DNA from: Corynebacterium gottingense
GTDB taxonomy: Bacteria; Actinomycetota; Actinomycetes; Mycobacteriales; Mycobacteriaceae
DNA length: 64,000 bases
Assembly: GCF_003693265.1 (NCBI RefSeq)
Contig: NZ_RDRE01000001.1
Span: 124,001-188,000, forward strand
Direction of reading: 5' to 3'
Under the pieces are notes generated by a model. That model saw nothing but the letters and a program-made list of their open reading frames with translations, was not told the DNA's origin and searched no databases. A program made the position numbers and the translations under genes. Below, piece by piece: positions 50,869-60,488 of the stretch. Position 1 is the first letter of the stretch; the number at the start of each line of letters is the position of its first letter.

Positions 50869-51504
50869 ATGGCCGAACGTGAACGGCGTGACGGCGGACG
50901 CTCCGCCGACAACCAGAACAACAAAGGCAACAAGAACGAGCGCGGTGGCCGCGGCCGCCGCGACGACCGCCGCAACCAGAACGACGAGCGCGACAAGTAC
51001 ATCGAGCGCGTCATCACCATTAACCGCGTCGCAAAGACCGTTAAGGGTGGCCGCAACATGTCCTTCACCGCACTCGTTGTGGTCGGCGACGGCCAGGGCA
51101 TGGTCGGCGTCGGCTACGGCAAGGCGAAGGAAGTTCCCGCCGCAATCCAGAAGGGTGCCGAGGAAGCTCGCAAGAACTTCTTCCGCGTCCCGATGATCGG
51201 CGGCACCATCCCGCACCCGGTCCAGGGTGAGGAAGCTGCGGGCGTCGTTATGCTTCGCCCGGCTGCTCCCGGTACCGGTGTCATCGCCGGCGGCGCTGTC
51301 CGCCCGGTGCTCGAGTGCGCAGGCGTCCAGGACATCCTGGCCAAGTCCCTCGGTTCCGACAACGCCCTGAACGTCGTTCAGGCAACCGTTGCCGGCCTGA
51401 AGGAACTGGTGCGCCCCGAAGAGGTCGCCGCGAAGCGTGGCAAGGACGTCGAGGACGTTGCCCCGGCCCGTATGCTGCGCGCACGCGCAGGACAGGAGGC
51501 GTAA
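50869..51504 (+). CDS. rpsE: 30S ribosomal protein S5
   Basis: 211 residues, longer than the about 167 of E. coli because of an N-terminal Arg/Asp/Asn-rich extension (about residues 1-42), common in actinobacteria. The dsRBD-like core ([21 protein letters not shown]) and second domain are intact. Part of the mRNA entry site and accuracy centre; ram and spectinomycin positions show no insertion or deletion. Confidence 0.98.
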   Translation: MAERERRDGGRSADNQNNKGNKNERGGRGRRDDRRNQNDERDKYIERVITINRVAKTVKGGRNMSFTALVVVGDGQGMVGVGYGKAKEVPAAIQKGAEEARKNFFRVPMIGGTIPHPVQGEEAAGVVMLRPAAPGTGVIAGGAVRPVLECAGVQDILAKSLGSDNALNVVQATVAGLKELVRPEEVAAKRGKDVEDVAPARMLRARAGQEA

Positions 51505-51509
51505 GCACA

Positions 51510-51695
51510 ATGGCACTGAAGATCACACTGCACCACGGTAAGGTCGGCGAGAAGCCGCAGACCATCCAGAACCTCGAGGCTCTGGGCCTGCGCAAGATCG
51601 GCCAGTCCGTGATCAAGAAGGACAACGCCGCTACCCGCGGCCAGGTGCTCAAGGTCCGTCACCTTGTCACCGTTGAAGAAGTTGCAGGGGAGTAG
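51510..51695 (+). CDS. rpmD: 50S ribosomal protein L30
   Basis: 61 residues, full length, with [27 protein letters not shown]. The ATG at 51510 is 5 bp after rpsE; a frame opening earlier lies inside rpsE. Short gap to rplO. Confidence 0.98.
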   Translation: MALKITLHHGKVGEKPQTIQNLEALGLRKIGQSVIKKDNAATRGQVLKVRHLVTVEEVAGE

Positions 51696-51702
51696 AGAGA
51701 AC

Positions 51703-52152
51703 ATGGCTGACATCATCAAGCTTCATGATCTGCGCCCGGCAAAGGGTGCAAACAAGGCGAAGCGCCGCGTTGGCCGCGGTGAAGCTGGCAAGGGCGGCAA
51801 GACCGCCGGCCGCGGTACCAAGGGCACCAAGGCTCGCTACCAGGTTTCCGCAGCGTTTGAGGGTGGCCAGATGCCGCTGCACATGCGTCTGCCGAAGCTG
51901 AAGGGCTTCAAGAACCCGAACCGCGTTGAGTTCCAGGTAGTGAACGTCAACGATCTGGCCAAGGCCTTCCCGAACGGCGGCGCCGTGTCCATCGAGGACA
52001 TCGTCGCAGCCGGCCTGGTTCGCAAGAACCAGCCCGTGAAGGTTCTGGGCAACGGTGACATCGACGTCAAGCTCGACGTCACCGCCAACAAGTTCTCCAA
52101 GTCCGCAGCGGAGAAGATCCAGGCTGCAGGCGGCACCACCACCGAGGCGTAA
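51703..52152 (+). CDS. rplO: 50S ribosomal protein L15
   Basis: 149 residues. The Gly/Lys/Arg-rich N-terminus ([20 protein letters not shown]) is typical. Last gene of the rpsH unit; a very strong terminator follows, so secY is uncoupled from rplO here. Confidence 0.98.
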   Translation: MADIIKLHDLRPAKGANKAKRRVGRGEAGKGGKTAGRGTKGTKARYQVSAAFEGGQMPLHMRLPKLKGFKNPNRVEFQVVNVNDLAKAFPNGGAVSIEDIVAAGLVRKNQPVKVLGNGDIDVKLDVTANKFSKSAAEKIQAAGGTTTEA

Positions 52153-52188
52153 AGCCTTTGCGGCGGTAGTCCGGAGGACTGCTTGCAA

Positions 52189-52231
52189 GCGGCCCGCCAC
52201 CCCTCACTGCAGGGGTGGCGGGCCGCTTTTT
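52189..52231 (+). terminator. rplO terminator
   Basis: A perfect 16-bp stem (52189-52204 with 52211-52226), a 6-nt loop and TTTTT. The strongest intrinsic terminator in the window. Confidence 0.95.
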
Positions 52232-52424
52232 GCGTGCCGTTGTGGCTGGGAGTGGGGGCTGGGCGGGGTTCGGGGTGGCGGGGCAGGCCCGCAGATGACG
52301 AGAATGAGTAAAATTTCCCGGCGTCGCTAGCATATCCCCAGGTCGCTTGAAGCCACCGCGGACGCGAGCGGGAAATCTGTCACTCGCACCTCGCCGTGCA
52401 TTCGCACTTTGCCGTCCGCGCATG

Positions 52425-52460
52425 CAAAAGCCACCGAACCAGAGTGAAGGCTCGGCGGCT
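52425..52460 (-). terminator. metNIQ operon terminator
   Basis: On the minus strand AGCCGCCGAGCC pairs with GGTTCGGTGGCT (12 pairs, two of them G-U) around an 8-nt loop, followed by TTTT. Confidence 0.75.
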
Positions 52461-52473
52461 GTTGTTTTGGAAG

Positions 52474-53160
52474 TTACGCCCTCGCGCGGTGCGCGAGACG
52501 GTTACCAATGGACTGGATCGCCTGGACCACGACGATCAGGATGATCACGGTGGTGAGCATGGCGACGGAGTCGAACTGCTGGTAGCCGTACGAGATGGCG
52601 AGGTCGCCAACGCCACCGCCGCCGATGGTGCCGGCCATGGCGGTCGCGGAGATGAGACCGACGGTCGCCGTCGTTACCGCGAGGATGATCGAGGACTTTG
52701 CCTCCGGCAGCAGGAAGTGCCGGATGGTTTGGCCCATCGTGGCGCCCATGGAGTCGGCCGCCTCGGTGATGCCGGGGTTGACCTCCAGGAGCGACTGCTC
52801 GATGAGTCGCGCGATGAATGGCGCGATGTACAGGGTCAACGGCACGAGCGCCGCCGTGGTGCCGATCGCGGTGCCGGCAATCACGCGGGTGAAGGGCGAG
52901 ATCGCCACCAGCAGGATGATGAACGGCAGCGAGCGAACCACGTTGACCAGGACGTTGAGGACGCCGTAGGCAATCGGGTTCGGCTTCAGCCCGCCCGGGC
53001 GCGTGATCACCAGGGCGAGCGCCAGTGGGATGCCGATGAGGGCGCCGACGAAGAGCGAGATGCCGACCATGTAGACGGTCTCGCCAAACGAGTCGATGTA
53101 CATGGATGGGGTCACGCGCGACCCTGTCGTGTCGCGCCACCAGGAGTTCAGCTGATCCAT
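52474..53160 (-). CDS. metI: Methionine ABC transporter permease
   Basis: 228 residues, about five to six membrane helices, with the permease EAA-like loop (ADSMGATMGQTIRHFLLPEAKSSI) that contacts MetN. The ATG at 53160 is 2 bp after the metN stop. It forms the membrane channel of the MetNIQ importer. Confidence 0.95.
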   Translation of the reverse strand: MDQLNSWWRDTTGSRVTPSMYIDSFGETVYMVGISLFVGALIGIPLALALVITRPGGLKPNPIAYGVLNVLVNVVRSLPFIILLVAISPFTRVIAGTAIGTTAALVPLTLYIAPFIARLIEQSLLEVNPGITEAADSMGATMGQTIRHFLLPEAKSSIILAVTTATVGLISATAMAGTIGGGGVGDLAISYGYQQFDSVAMLTTVIILIVVVQAIQSIGNRLAHRARA

Positions 53161-53162
53161 GG

Positions 53163-54209
53163 TTATGCGTCCTTTCCGCTACGAATGCGATTGACGGAAA
53201 CTCCCTCGAGCCCTTCCAGCCACGCCACGGCGTCGGCTACGTCCTGCGTGGCACCGCCGCGAAGGCCGAGCACGGTCGCGCCGACGGTCGTGCCGGCGAG
53301 GTCGGCGTCCGAGGAGGACAGCAGCTGCGCGTCCAGGCCGAAGCGGTTGATCAGCTCGGTGAACACGCCGGAGGCGGCGCGCCCGGAGTGAATGAGCTGG
53401 ACCACTTGGTCGAAGGCGCTGGCGTCGATAGTGGCCCGAACGCTCTCGGGGATTTCCCGGGGGATCACGGTCTCGACGAAGCGCTGCGTCAATGCCGCCT
53501 GCGGGTCGGCGAAGACCTCCGCGACGGGGCCGGACTCGACCAGCTTGCCGGAATCCAAGACCGCAACGGAGTCCGCAAGCCGGGCGACGACATCCATTTG
53601 GTGCGTGATGAGCAGGATGGTCACGCCGAGTTCGGCGTTGATGGCGCGCAGGAGGTCGAGGATCTGGGTGGTGGTCAGCGGGTCGAGGGCGGACGTGGGT
53701 TCGTCGCAAAGCAAAATGCTCGGATTGGTCACCAGCGCACGGGCGATGCCGACGCGCTGGCGCTGCCCGCCCGAAAGCTGGCGCGGCTTGTGGTCGGCGC
53801 GGTCGGTCAGGCCGACGAGCTCGAGGACCTCGTTGACGCGGCGAGTGATCTCCGCCTTCGGCGTCTTGGACAGCAGCAGGGGAGTGGCGACGTTTTGCGC
53901 GACGGTCTTGGTTTCCAGCAGGTTGTAGTTCTGGAAGACCATCGAGACCTCGCGGCGCAGCTCGCGCAGCTCCTTCGGGCTCAGCTCGGACGGCTGGCGG
54001 CCGAGCACCGTGACGGTGCCGGAGGTGGGCGACTCAAGGCCGTTGACCGTGCGGATCAGCGTGGATTTGCCCGCACCAGACGTGCCGACGACACCGAAGA
54101 TCCCGCCCGTGGGGACGGCGAACGTGATGTCGTCGAGCGCGGCGAACGCGCCTCCGGAGGTATCAAAGACCTTGGAGACGTGGTCGAAGGCGACGGCGGG
54201 GCCGGTCAC
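53163..54209 (-). CDS. metN: Methionine ABC transporter ATP-binding protein
   Basis: 348 residues. Walker A GTSGAGKST at 42-50, signature LSGGQRQR, Walker B ILLCDEPTSALD. The last about 90 residues form a NIL (ACT-like) domain that binds methionine and mediates trans-inhibition. GTG start overlapping the metQ stop (GTGA). Confidence 0.96.
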   Translation of the reverse strand: MTGPAVAFDHVSKVFDTSGGAFAALDDITFAVPTGGIFGVVGTSGAGKSTLIRTVNGLESPTSGTVTVLGRQPSELSPKELRELRREVSMVFQNYNLLETKTVAQNVATPLLLSKTPKAEITRRVNEVLELVGLTDRADHKPRQLSGGQRQRVGIARALVTNPSILLCDEPTSALDPLTTTQILDLLRAINAELGVTILLITHQMDVVARLADSVAVLDSGKLVESGPVAEVFADPQAALTQRFVETVIPREIPESVRATIDASAFDQVVQLIHSGRAASGVFTELINRFGLDAQLLSSSDADLAGTTVGATVLGLRGGATQDVADAVAWLEGLEGVSVNRIRSGKDA

Positions 54210-55042
54210 TGCAGCGACTCCGGGAGGAACCAGTAGTTGTTCTCGTTGTGCTCGTTCAAGTAGTCCTTGAACTCGTCGGAACGGTAGGCGTCAGCCACGG
54301 CCTTCGCCCACGGCTTGTCGGCCTTGTCCTCGGTGGTCACGGCCACGAGGATCAGCTCCGGACGCAGGTTCTCCTGGAAGAGCTGCAGGTTCGGGTCCAG
54401 GCCCGCGGAGTAGGACATGGAGCCCGGGATCACGGCCCAGTCCAGGTCGGGCAGGGAGCGCGACAGGTTTGCCGAGTCCATCGGCTGGATGTCCAGGTTG
54501 TGCGGGTTCTCAGCGATGTCGGCCTCGGAGACGAGCGTCTCGTCGGCGTCGTCGCGGAGGGTGATCCAGCCGTCGTCGACAAGCACGTGCAGGGCGCGCG
54601 ACTTGTTCGAGCCGTCCATCGGGACGCCCACGGACTGGCCATCGGCGACCTCGTCGATGCTCTGGTGCTGCTCCGAGTACACGCCAGCGGGCACGGTCGG
54701 GACCTCGGTGATGGAGGTGAGATCCGCGCCCTTCTCGTTGTTAAACACGTTCATCCAGCCGGTGTGCTGGTCCACGTTGAGATCCGCGGAGCCCTCGGCC
54801 AGCGCCGTGTCGGCCTGGGTGAGGTCGGTGAACGACTGGTAGTCGACGTTGTAGCCCTCCTTCTCCAGGATCGGGCCAACGGCGTCCTCGAACAGCTCCG
54901 AGTACGGGCCGGGCGAGGTGGCCACGCGGATGGTCTCCAGGTCACCGTCGGCGGTGGTGTTGTCGCTCGACTCGCCCGAGCAAGCGGTCAGCCCCAGCGT
55001 GAGTGCGGCGGCTGTGGTCAGTGCTGCGAATTTCTTCAGCAT
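54206..55042 (-). CDS. metQ: Methionine-binding lipoprotein
   Basis: 278 residues. A lipobox ending LTAC (C21) predicts a lipid-anchored protein; the rest fits the NlpA/MetQ family (IRVATSPGPYSELFEDAVGPILEKEGYNVDY). The ATG at 55042 follows GAAAGGAC. It delivers methionine to MetI. First gene of the minus-strand operon, with promoter and operator upstream. Confidence 0.96.
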   Translation of the reverse strand: MLKKFAALTTAAALTLGLTACSGESSDNTTADGDLETIRVATSPGPYSELFEDAVGPILEKEGYNVDYQSFTDLTQADTALAEGSADLNVDQHTGWMNVFNNEKGADLTSITEVPTVPAGVYSEQHQSIDEVADGQSVGVPMDGSNKSRALHVLVDDGWITLRDDADETLVSEADIAENPHNLDIQPMDSANLSRSLPDLDWAVIPGSMSYSAGLDPNLQLFQENLRPELILVAVTTEDKADKPWAKAVADAYRSDEFKDYLNEHNENNYWFLPESLQ

Positions 55043-55081
55043 GACAGTCCTTTCGATCAGGATTAATCTCGACAAATCAGT

Positions 55082-55110
55082 ACCTTAAACCTATCGGTCC
55101 AGAAATTCAA
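55082..55110 (-). promoter_or_regulatory. metQ promoter
   Basis: On the minus strand TTGAAT (55105-55110), 17-bp spacer, TAAGGT (55082-55087). Start near 55075. Confidence 0.6.
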
Positions 55111-55124
55111 GACAGAGTTGTCTA
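55109..55124. promoter_or_regulatory. McbR-type operator
   Basis: AAGAC-AGAGTT-GTCTA on the plus strand (TAGAC-N6-GTCTT on the minus strand) matches the C. glutamicum McbR box TAGAC-N6-GTCTA in 9 of 10 bases. It touches the metQ -35, so a bound repressor would block the promoter. McbR is the SAH-sensing repressor of sulfur-amino-acid genes. Confidence 0.65.
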
Positions 55125-55139
55125 TCGGCGGGGCTCGAT

Positions 55140-55152
55140 GCCTATCGACGCC
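55140..55152 (-). repeat. Interspersed motif copy R14
   Basis: GGCGTCGATAGGC on the minus strand, one mismatch, identical to R8 including the following ATC. Confidence 0.8.
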
Positions 55153-55412
55153 ACGCCTCGGCCCCGCAGCCGAATGGGGCGAGCTGTGCCTGGGCTGGAA
55201 AGGTGCCAGAAAGGTGCGAATCTCCTTGTGGTGACATTGGAGCAACCCGCTAAGCCTCATGCGAGTCGAGTGTTCGCAAGATGGGCTGCTAGGGTAGTGG
55301 GGTCAAATATGTACGGGTGAGCTTTAGTATGCCTTTTGGCAGGTAGGGCGGCTCGTAGTTCATACTGTTCGCAATCTCCTGCTTATTTTTGCAGTGGGAG
55401 CCAGGAGGCTTT

Positions 55413-56741
55413 GTGTCCGCTATTCTTCAGGCGTTTAAAGATCAGGATCTACGCCGCAAGATCCTGATCACGCTCGCCCTTATGATCCTGTACCGCGTCG
55501 GTGCCCAGATCCCCACGCCAGGCGTGGATTACGGCCTGATCCACTCTCGCCTGGAGGAGATCTCCCAGGGCGACCAGGCGACGATGTTCTCCATCATCGG
55601 TCTCTTCTCCGGCGGCGCGCTCCTGCAGCTGTCCATTTTTGCCATCGGCATCATGCCGTACATTACGGCGTCCATCATCGTGCAGCTGCTCACCGTGGTG
55701 ATCCCGAAGTTTGAGGAGCTGAAGAAGGAGGGGCAGTCCGGTCAGGCAAAGATGACGCAGTACACGCGCTACCTCACCGTGGCGTTGGCGCTCCTCCAGT
55801 CCGCCGGCATCGTCGCGCTGGCTGACCGCGAGCAGCTGCTTGGCCAGGGTATGCCCGTGCTGGTTGAGGACCGCAACGTGTGGACCCTCATCATGATGAT
55901 CATTGTCATGACGTCGGGCGCCATCATCATCATGTGGCTCGGCGAGATCATCACGGAGAAGGGTGTGGGCAACGGTATGTCCCTGCTCATCTTCGCCGGC
56001 ATTGCCACCAAGCTCCCGTCCGAGGGTGCGATCATCTTCCAGAACTCCGGCGGAGTTGCGCTCGCGGTGGTTATCGCGGCCATCATCGTGCTCGTCGTGG
56101 GCATCATCTTCATCGAGCAGGGCCAGCGCCGCATCCCGGTGCAGTACGCCAAGCGCGTCGTTGGCCGCCGTCAGTACGGCCGCACCGCGACCTACCTGCC
56201 GCTGAAGGTAAACCAGGCCGGCGTGATCCCGGTCATCTTCGCCTCCTCGCTGATGTACGTGCCGGTGCTGATTACCCAGATCGTGAACATGAACAAGCCG
56301 ACCCCGCCGGACAACTGGTGGATGAACCACGTCATGGCGTGGCTGCAGAACCCGGGCTCCTGGCAGTACATCGTGGCTTACTTCATCATGATCATCTTCT
56401 TCGCGTACTTCTACGTCTCGGTGCAGTACGACCCGGTCGACCAGGCTGAGAACATGAAGAAGTACGGTGGATTCATTCCGGATATTCGTCCGGGCCGCCC
56501 GACCGCGGAGTACCTCGGTTATGTGATGAACCGTCTGCTGGTGGTCGGCTCGCTGTACCTCGCTGTGATTGCGATCCTGCCGAACCTGGCGCTCGACGCC
56601 GGCCTGGCTGGCTCCGGCCGCATGGGTATGAGCGCGTTCGGCGGCACGGCTATCCTGATTATGGTGTCCGTGGCCCTGACCACGGTCAAGCAAATTGAAT
56701 CCCAACTCCTGCAATCCAACTACGAAGGACTTCTGCGATAA
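55413..56741 (+). CDS. secY: Preprotein translocase subunit SecY
   Basis: 442 residues from a GTG, ten membrane helices, matching corynebacterial SecY throughout ([15 protein letters not shown] start, [12 protein letters not shown] end). AGGAGG is 5-8 bp upstream of this GTG; a start at 55389 would bury it in coding sequence. Central channel of Sec export, followed by adk with a 1-bp overlap (TAATG). Confidence 0.98.
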   Translation: MSAILQAFKDQDLRRKILITLALMILYRVGAQIPTPGVDYGLIHSRLEEISQGDQATMFSIIGLFSGGALLQLSIFAIGIMPYITASIIVQLLTVVIPKFEELKKEGQSGQAKMTQYTRYLTVALALLQSAGIVALADREQLLGQGMPVLVEDRNVWTLIMMIIVMTSGAIIIMWLGEIITEKGVGNGMSLLIFAGIATKLPSEGAIIFQNSGGVALAVVIAAIIVLVVGIIFIEQGQRRIPVQYAKRVVGRRQYGRTATYLPLKVNQAGVIPVIFASSLMYVPVLITQIVNMNKPTPPDNWWMNHVMAWLQNPGSWQYIVAYFIMIIFFAYFYVSVQYDPVDQAENMKKYGGFIPDIRPGRPTAEYLGYVMNRLLVVGSLYLAVIAILPNLALDAGLAGSGRMGMSAFGGTAILIMVSVALTTVKQIESQLLQSNYEGLLR

Positions 56742-57292
56742 TGCGTCTCGTACTTCTTGGCCCTCCCGGTGCCGGCAAGGGCACCCAGGCGGCGATCCTC
56801 TCCGAAAAGCTGGGGATCCCGCACATTTCCACCGGTGACCTGTTCCGCGCCAACATCGGCGAGGGTACCCCGCTCGGCGTTGAGGCGAAGAGCTACATCG
56901 ACGCCGGCAAGCTCGTGCCTACCGACGTCACCGCGCGCATGGTCGAGTCCCGCCTCCAGGAGGACGACGCCAAGAATGGCTTCCTCTTGGACGGCTTCCC
57001 GCGCACCGTCGAGCAGGCGGAGATCCTCACCGAGCTGCTGGAGAAGGCCGACACGAAGCTGGACGGCGTGCTCAACTTCGTCGTCGACGAGGATGTTGTC
57101 GTCGAGCGCATGCTCGCCCGCGGCCGCGCCGACGATAACGAGGAGACGATCCGCACCCGTCTCTCCGTCTACCGTGACGAGACTGCGCCGCTGATCGACC
57201 ACTACGGCGACCAGATTATTTCTATCGACGCCGTCGGCGACGTTGATGAGATCAACGCCCGCGCGATGGAGCAGCTGCAAAACCTGAAGTAG
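56741..57292 (+). CDS. adk: Adenylate kinase
   Basis: 183 residues, short-lid type. P-loop [10 protein letters not shown] at 7-16, [11 protein letters not shown] and the nucleotide-binding arginines ([15 protein letters not shown]). Interconverts ATP, AMP and ADP. Coupled to secY by overlap. Confidence 0.98.
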   Translation: MRLVLLGPPGAGKGTQAAILSEKLGIPHISTGDLFRANIGEGTPLGVEAKSYIDAGKLVPTDVTARMVESRLQEDDAKNGFLLDGFPRTVEQAEILTELLEKADTKLDGVLNFVVDEDVVVERMLARGRADDNEETIRTRLSVYRDETAPLIDHYGDQIISIDAVGDVDEINARAMEQLQNLK

Positions 57293-57304
57293 GGGGGGAC
57301 AACG

Positions 57305-57340
57305 AAGAGGGCCGGTGTGCGTGGCGCACCGGCCCTCTTT
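57305..57340 (+). terminator. Terminator/attenuator between adk and map
   Basis: AAGAGGGCCGGTG (57305-57317) pairs with CACCGGCCCTCTT (57327-57339), with a short T-run. It could reduce readthrough from secY-adk into map. Confidence 0.7.
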
Positions 57341-57388
57341 CTGTGCACAGCACCTACTGCCCCAAGAACTCGAAGAAAGGCCCGACCG

Positions 57389-58180
57389 ATGGGTTTCAGA
57401 AGACGCAAGATTCCCGCCAAGACACCAGCGGAACTCGACGCCATGGAGGCCGCCGGCCGGATCGTCGGCGAAGCGCTGACGGAGGTCCGCGCCGCCGCCC
57501 GGCCAGGAATGAGCACCCTCGACCTGGACCGGATCGCGGAGTCCGTGATCCGCGACCACGGCGCGACACCCACGTTCCTGGGCTACCAGGGTTTCCCGGG
57601 CTCCATCTGCGCCTCGGTGAACGCCGTGGTGGTGCACGGCATCCCGAGCGAGAACGTCGTGCTTGCAGAGGGCGACCTGGTATCCATCGACTGCGGCGCG
57701 ACGCTCAACGGGTGGGTAGGGGACTCCGCGCTGAGCTTTGGCATCGGTGAGCTGGCGCCAGAGGTGGACGCGCTAAACAAGGCCACCGAGTGGGTCCTGG
57801 AGCAGGGCATGAAGGCGATGCGTCCGGGCAATCGCCTCACCGACGTATCGTCCGCGCTCGAGCAGGCGACCTGCACGGCCGAGGATCGCTTCGGAGTGGT
57901 GGTGGGCATCCTCGACGGATACGGAGGTCACGGCATCGGCCGCACCATGCACGAGGAACCTTTCCTGGCCAATGAGGGGCGCCCCCACCACGGGCCGGTC
58001 ATCCAGGAGGGATCCGTCCTGGCAATCGAGCCGATGCTCATTCTCGGCGGTGAATATGACTCCTATGTGCTTGGCGATGGCTGGACGGTCGTCAGCGCCG
58101 ACGGGTCACCTGCGGCGCACTGGGAGCACACCGTCGCCGCGACCTCCAACGGGCCGCGGGTGCTTACCCCGCGCAAATAA
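57389..58180 (+). CDS. map: Type I methionine aminopeptidase
   Basis: 263 residues. The dinuclear metal ligands are found in [31 protein letters not shown] and HWEHT. Removes N-terminal methionine cotranslationally. The ATG at 57389 follows GAAAGG; upstream frame is terminator sequence. Confidence 0.97.
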   Translation: MGFRRRKIPAKTPAELDAMEAAGRIVGEALTEVRAAARPGMSTLDLDRIAESVIRDHGATPTFLGYQGFPGSICASVNAVVVHGIPSENVVLAEGDLVSIDCGATLNGWVGDSALSFGIGELAPEVDALNKATEWVLEQGMKAMRPGNRLTDVSSALEQATCTAEDRFGVVVGILDGYGGHGIGRTMHEEPFLANEGRPHHGPVIQEGSVLAIEPMLILGGEYDSYVLGDGWTVVSADGSPAAHWEHTVAATSNGPRVLTPRK

Positions 58181-58226
58181 CACACCGCTTATGCGTGCCT
58201 GACTATCAAAACTTGGCGGAAGTAGT

Positions 58227-58232
58227 TAAACT
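58227..58232 (+). promoter_or_regulatory. -10 box for a leaderless transcript
   Basis: TAAACT, 7 nt, ATG at 58240. Same arrangement as at the invertase gene. Confidence 0.6.
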
Positions 58233-58239
58233 GCTGTCT

Positions 58240-59106
58240 ATGTCTTACCAACCCCGCCACGCAAAGCCGTCGGCAACCAAGCGCCGTGCGGCTGCCGTTG
58301 CCGCCGCTGCAGGCGTCATTGCTTCCCTGGCCGCCAACCCGATCGCAGCCAACGCGGCCCCGGCCGCACCGGCTCCGCAGCCCGCGCCGAATGCGGGTTC
58401 TTCCTTCGCCTCGCTGTCTTCCGAAGCCGGCCTGGACGGCTTCCTGAAGAGCGCGAACATCCAGCTGCAGAACCTGGGCTCCAGCACCGACCAGGCAGTG
58501 CGGGACGCAGCTTGGAACCTGCGCACCACCCTGCGCACCCAGGCAGACAGCCTGGCCGCGCTGAACCCGGACCTGCCCGCGCAGGCAAAGGAGTCCATCG
58601 ACCAGATGGTTGAGGCGCTGTTCCCGGGCCTGATCGAGGAGCGCACCCCGAAGCCGAAGCCGGCTCCGGCACCTGCCCCCGCTCCTGCCCCGGCCCCGGC
58701 TCCGGCACCCGCCCCGGCTGAGCAGCCCGCACCGGCACCGGCCCCGGCCTTTGACTACGGCTCCTGCCCGAAGGACGCGAAGGCGTGCGTGGACGTTGAC
58801 GGCCGCCGCTCCTGGCTGCAGAACAACGGCGAGATGTACTACACGGCCGACCTGGTCGGACCCGGCCGCCCGGGTCAGGAGACCCCGCGCGGTACCTTCT
58901 ACGTCAACCGCAAGGTGAAGGACGAGATCTCGTACGAGTTCAACAACGCGCCGATGCCGTACGCCACCTACTTCACCAACAACGGCATCGCCTTCCATCA
59001 GGGCGATCCGTCGATCCTGTCCGCTGGCTGCGTCCGCATGTACCGCGCTGACGCGCAGCGATACTTCAACGATCTGCAGATCGGCGACAAGGTTTACGTC
59101 TACTAG
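58240..59106 (+). CDS. Secreted L,D-transpeptidase (YkuD family)
   Basis: 288 residues. N-terminal signal sequence (KRRAAAVAAAAGVIASLAANPIAANAAPA), a helical region, a Pro-Ala repeat linker (about 138-170) that should span the wall, and a C-terminal YkuD domain with H253 and the catalytic C264 in SAGCVRM. It crosslinks peptidoglycan 3-3 or attaches proteins. The start is fixed by the leaderless -10. No lipobox. Confidence 0.88.
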   Translation: MSYQPRHAKPSATKRRAAAVAAAAGVIASLAANPIAANAAPAAPAPQPAPNAGSSFASLSSEAGLDGFLKSANIQLQNLGSSTDQAVRDAAWNLRTTLRTQADSLAALNPDLPAQAKESIDQMVEALFPGLIEERTPKPKPAPAPAPAPAPAPAPAPAPAEQPAPAPAPAFDYGSCPKDAKACVDVDGRRSWLQNNGEMYYTADLVGPGRPGQETPRGTFYVNRKVKDEISYEFNNAPMPYATYFTNNGIAFHQGDPSILSAGCVRMYRADAQRYFNDLQIGDKVYVY

Positions 59107-59114
59107 GACAACGT

Positions 59115-59127
59115 AGCGTCGATAAGC
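59115..59127 (+). repeat. Interspersed motif copy R15
   Basis: AGCGTCGATAAGC, one mismatch, between the transpeptidase stop and its terminator. Confidence 0.85.
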
Positions 59128-59132
59128 GCTGC

Positions 59133-59170
59133 ACCCCGCTCTCCACTTGATGGAGGCGGGGTTTGTGTTT
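59133..59170 (+). terminator. Terminator after the L,D-transpeptidase
   Basis: ACCCCGC plus CTCCA pairs with TGGAG plus GCGGGGT (one bulged T), followed by a T-rich tail. Confidence 0.75.
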
Positions 59171-59191
59171 GTGCAGGTAGTTGGCTAACAT
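59163..59191 (+). promoter_or_regulatory. Candidate infA promoter
   Basis: TTGTGT (59163-59168), 17 bp, TAACAT (59186-59191). Directly follows the terminator hairpin; leader of about 95 nt. Confidence 0.5.
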
Positions 59192-59289
59192 AGTCGTTTG
59201 GTGTGCAGGCATTCCGTCTGCGCGCCCTGTAGCACACGTGACATACGACTAGTACCTGCGGAAACGCGGGGCTGTAGGAAGTGGATTGA

Positions 59290-59508
59290 ATGGCAAAAGA
59301 AGGCGCAATTGAGGTTGAGGGCCGCGTAATCGAGCCCTTGAAGAACGCAACGTTCCGTGTCGAGCTCGACAACGGGCACCAAGTCCTTGCCCACATCAGT
59401 GGCAAGATGCGCCAGCACTACATCCGCATCCTTCCTGAGGACCGCGTCGTCGTGGAGCTTTCCCCGTACGACCTGGACAAGGGTCGTATCACCTACCGCT
59501 ACAAGTAA
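59290..59508 (+). CDS. infA: Translation initiation factor IF-1
   Basis: 72 residues, the OB-fold protein that occupies the A site during initiation. Typical [17 protein letters not shown] start and GRITYRYK end. rpmJ, often next, is absent; 179 bp of structured sequence precede rpsM. Confidence 0.98.
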   Translation: MAKEGAIEVEGRVIEPLKNATFRVELDNGHQVLAHISGKMRQHYIRILPEDRVVVELSPYDLDKGRITYRYK

Positions 59509-59687
59509 CTACGTAAGCCTCCTTGCCCAGACGCGCGGGTTTGCCCGCGGCGTCGACTACCTCCGGCCACGGTGGCTGGAGCCGCGCGAGTCTCAACCCA
59601 TCCTCCGGCTCGGTCCGGACAAAGCGTTGTTTGGCGTGGGCGGGTAGGGAGAAAACCACCGTAACAACCCGAAAGGAACGTAGCCAC
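59509..59687 (+). promoter_or_regulatory. Structured spacer before rpsM
   Basis: 179 bp with hairpins CGCGGG/CCCGCG (near 59532-59548) and CTCCGGCCA/TGGCTGGAG (59561-59581), then GAAAGGAACG before rpsM. No rpmJ frame is present. It could be a regulatory leader of the alpha operon; this is inference. Confidence 0.35.
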
Positions 59688-60056
59688 ATGGCACGTCTCG
59701 CTGGTGTTGATCTCCCGCGCAACAAGCGCATGGAGATCGCGCTCACCTACATTTACGGCATCGGGGCTACCCGTGCCAAGGAACTGCTCGAGAAGACCGG
59801 CATTTCTCCTGACCTGCGCACGGACAACCTGAGCGACGATCAGCTCGCAGCCCTGCGCGACGCAATCGAGTCCTCCTACACCGTCGAGGGCGACCTGCGT
59901 CGTGAGGTGCAGGCTGACATCCGCCGCAAGATTGAAATCGGCTCCTACCAGGGTCTGCGCCACCGTCGTGGCCTGCCCGTCCGCGGCCAGCGCACCAAGA
60001 CCAACGCGCGTACCCGCAAGGGCCCGAAGAAGACTATCGCAGGAAAGAAGAAGTAA
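59688..60056 (+). CDS. rpsM: 30S ribosomal protein S13
   Basis: 122 residues. [26 protein letters not shown] start and basic C-terminal tail. Contacts P-site tRNA and the 50S subunit. First r-protein gene of the alpha operon; rpsK 3 bp downstream. Confidence 0.99.
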   Translation: MARLAGVDLPRNKRMEIALTYIYGIGATRAKELLEKTGISPDLRTDNLSDDQLAALRDAIESSYTVEGDLRREVQADIRRKIEIGSYQGLRHRRGLPVRGQRTKTNARTRKGPKKTIAGKKK

Positions 60057-60059
60057 CAT

Positions 60060-60461
60060 ATGCCTCCGAAGACTCGTTCCGGCGCGCGCCGCGGTCGTCG
60101 CGTCGTAAAGAAGAATGTGGCCGCTGGCCACGCGTACATCAAGTCCACCTTCAACAACACCATCGTGTCCATCACGGACCCGAACGGTGCTGTCATCTCC
60201 TGGGCCTCCTCCGGCCACGTCGGGTTCAAGGGCTCCCGTAAGTCCACCCCGTTCGCCGCGCAGATGGCTGCTGAGAACGCCGCCCGCAAGGCGATGGATC
60301 ACGGCATGAAGAAGGTTGACGTCTTTGTCAAGGGTCCCGGCTCCGGCCGCGAGACCGCTATCCGTTCGCTCCAGGCCGCCGGCCTGGAGGTGTCCTCGAT
60401 CTCGGACGTGACGCCGCAGCCGTTCAACGGCTGCCGTCCGCCGAAGCGTCGTCGCGTTTAA
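60060..60461 (+). CDS. rpsK: 30S ribosomal protein S11
   Basis: 133 residues. Typical [20 protein letters not shown] and the C-terminal [11 protein letters not shown]. Part of the 30S platform. Confidence 0.99.
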   Translation: MPPKTRSGARRGRRVVKKNVAAGHAYIKSTFNNTIVSITDPNGAVISWASSGHVGFKGSRKSTPFAAQMAAENAARKAMDHGMKKVDVFVKGPGSGRETAIRSLQAAGLEVSSISDVTPQPFNGCRPPKRRRV

Positions 60462-60488
60462 GGCAGAAAGGAAAAGAGGTAAAACACC

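Larger units (their letters stand above)
55043..55412. other. Divergent region between metQ and secY
   Basis: 370 bp without a gene. Contains the metQ promoter with its McbR-type operator, copy R14 (55140-55152) and the secY ribosome-binding site CCAGGAGGC (55401-55409). A TAGGGT -10 at 55290-55295 could serve secY, but no -35 fits. Confidence 0.55.
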
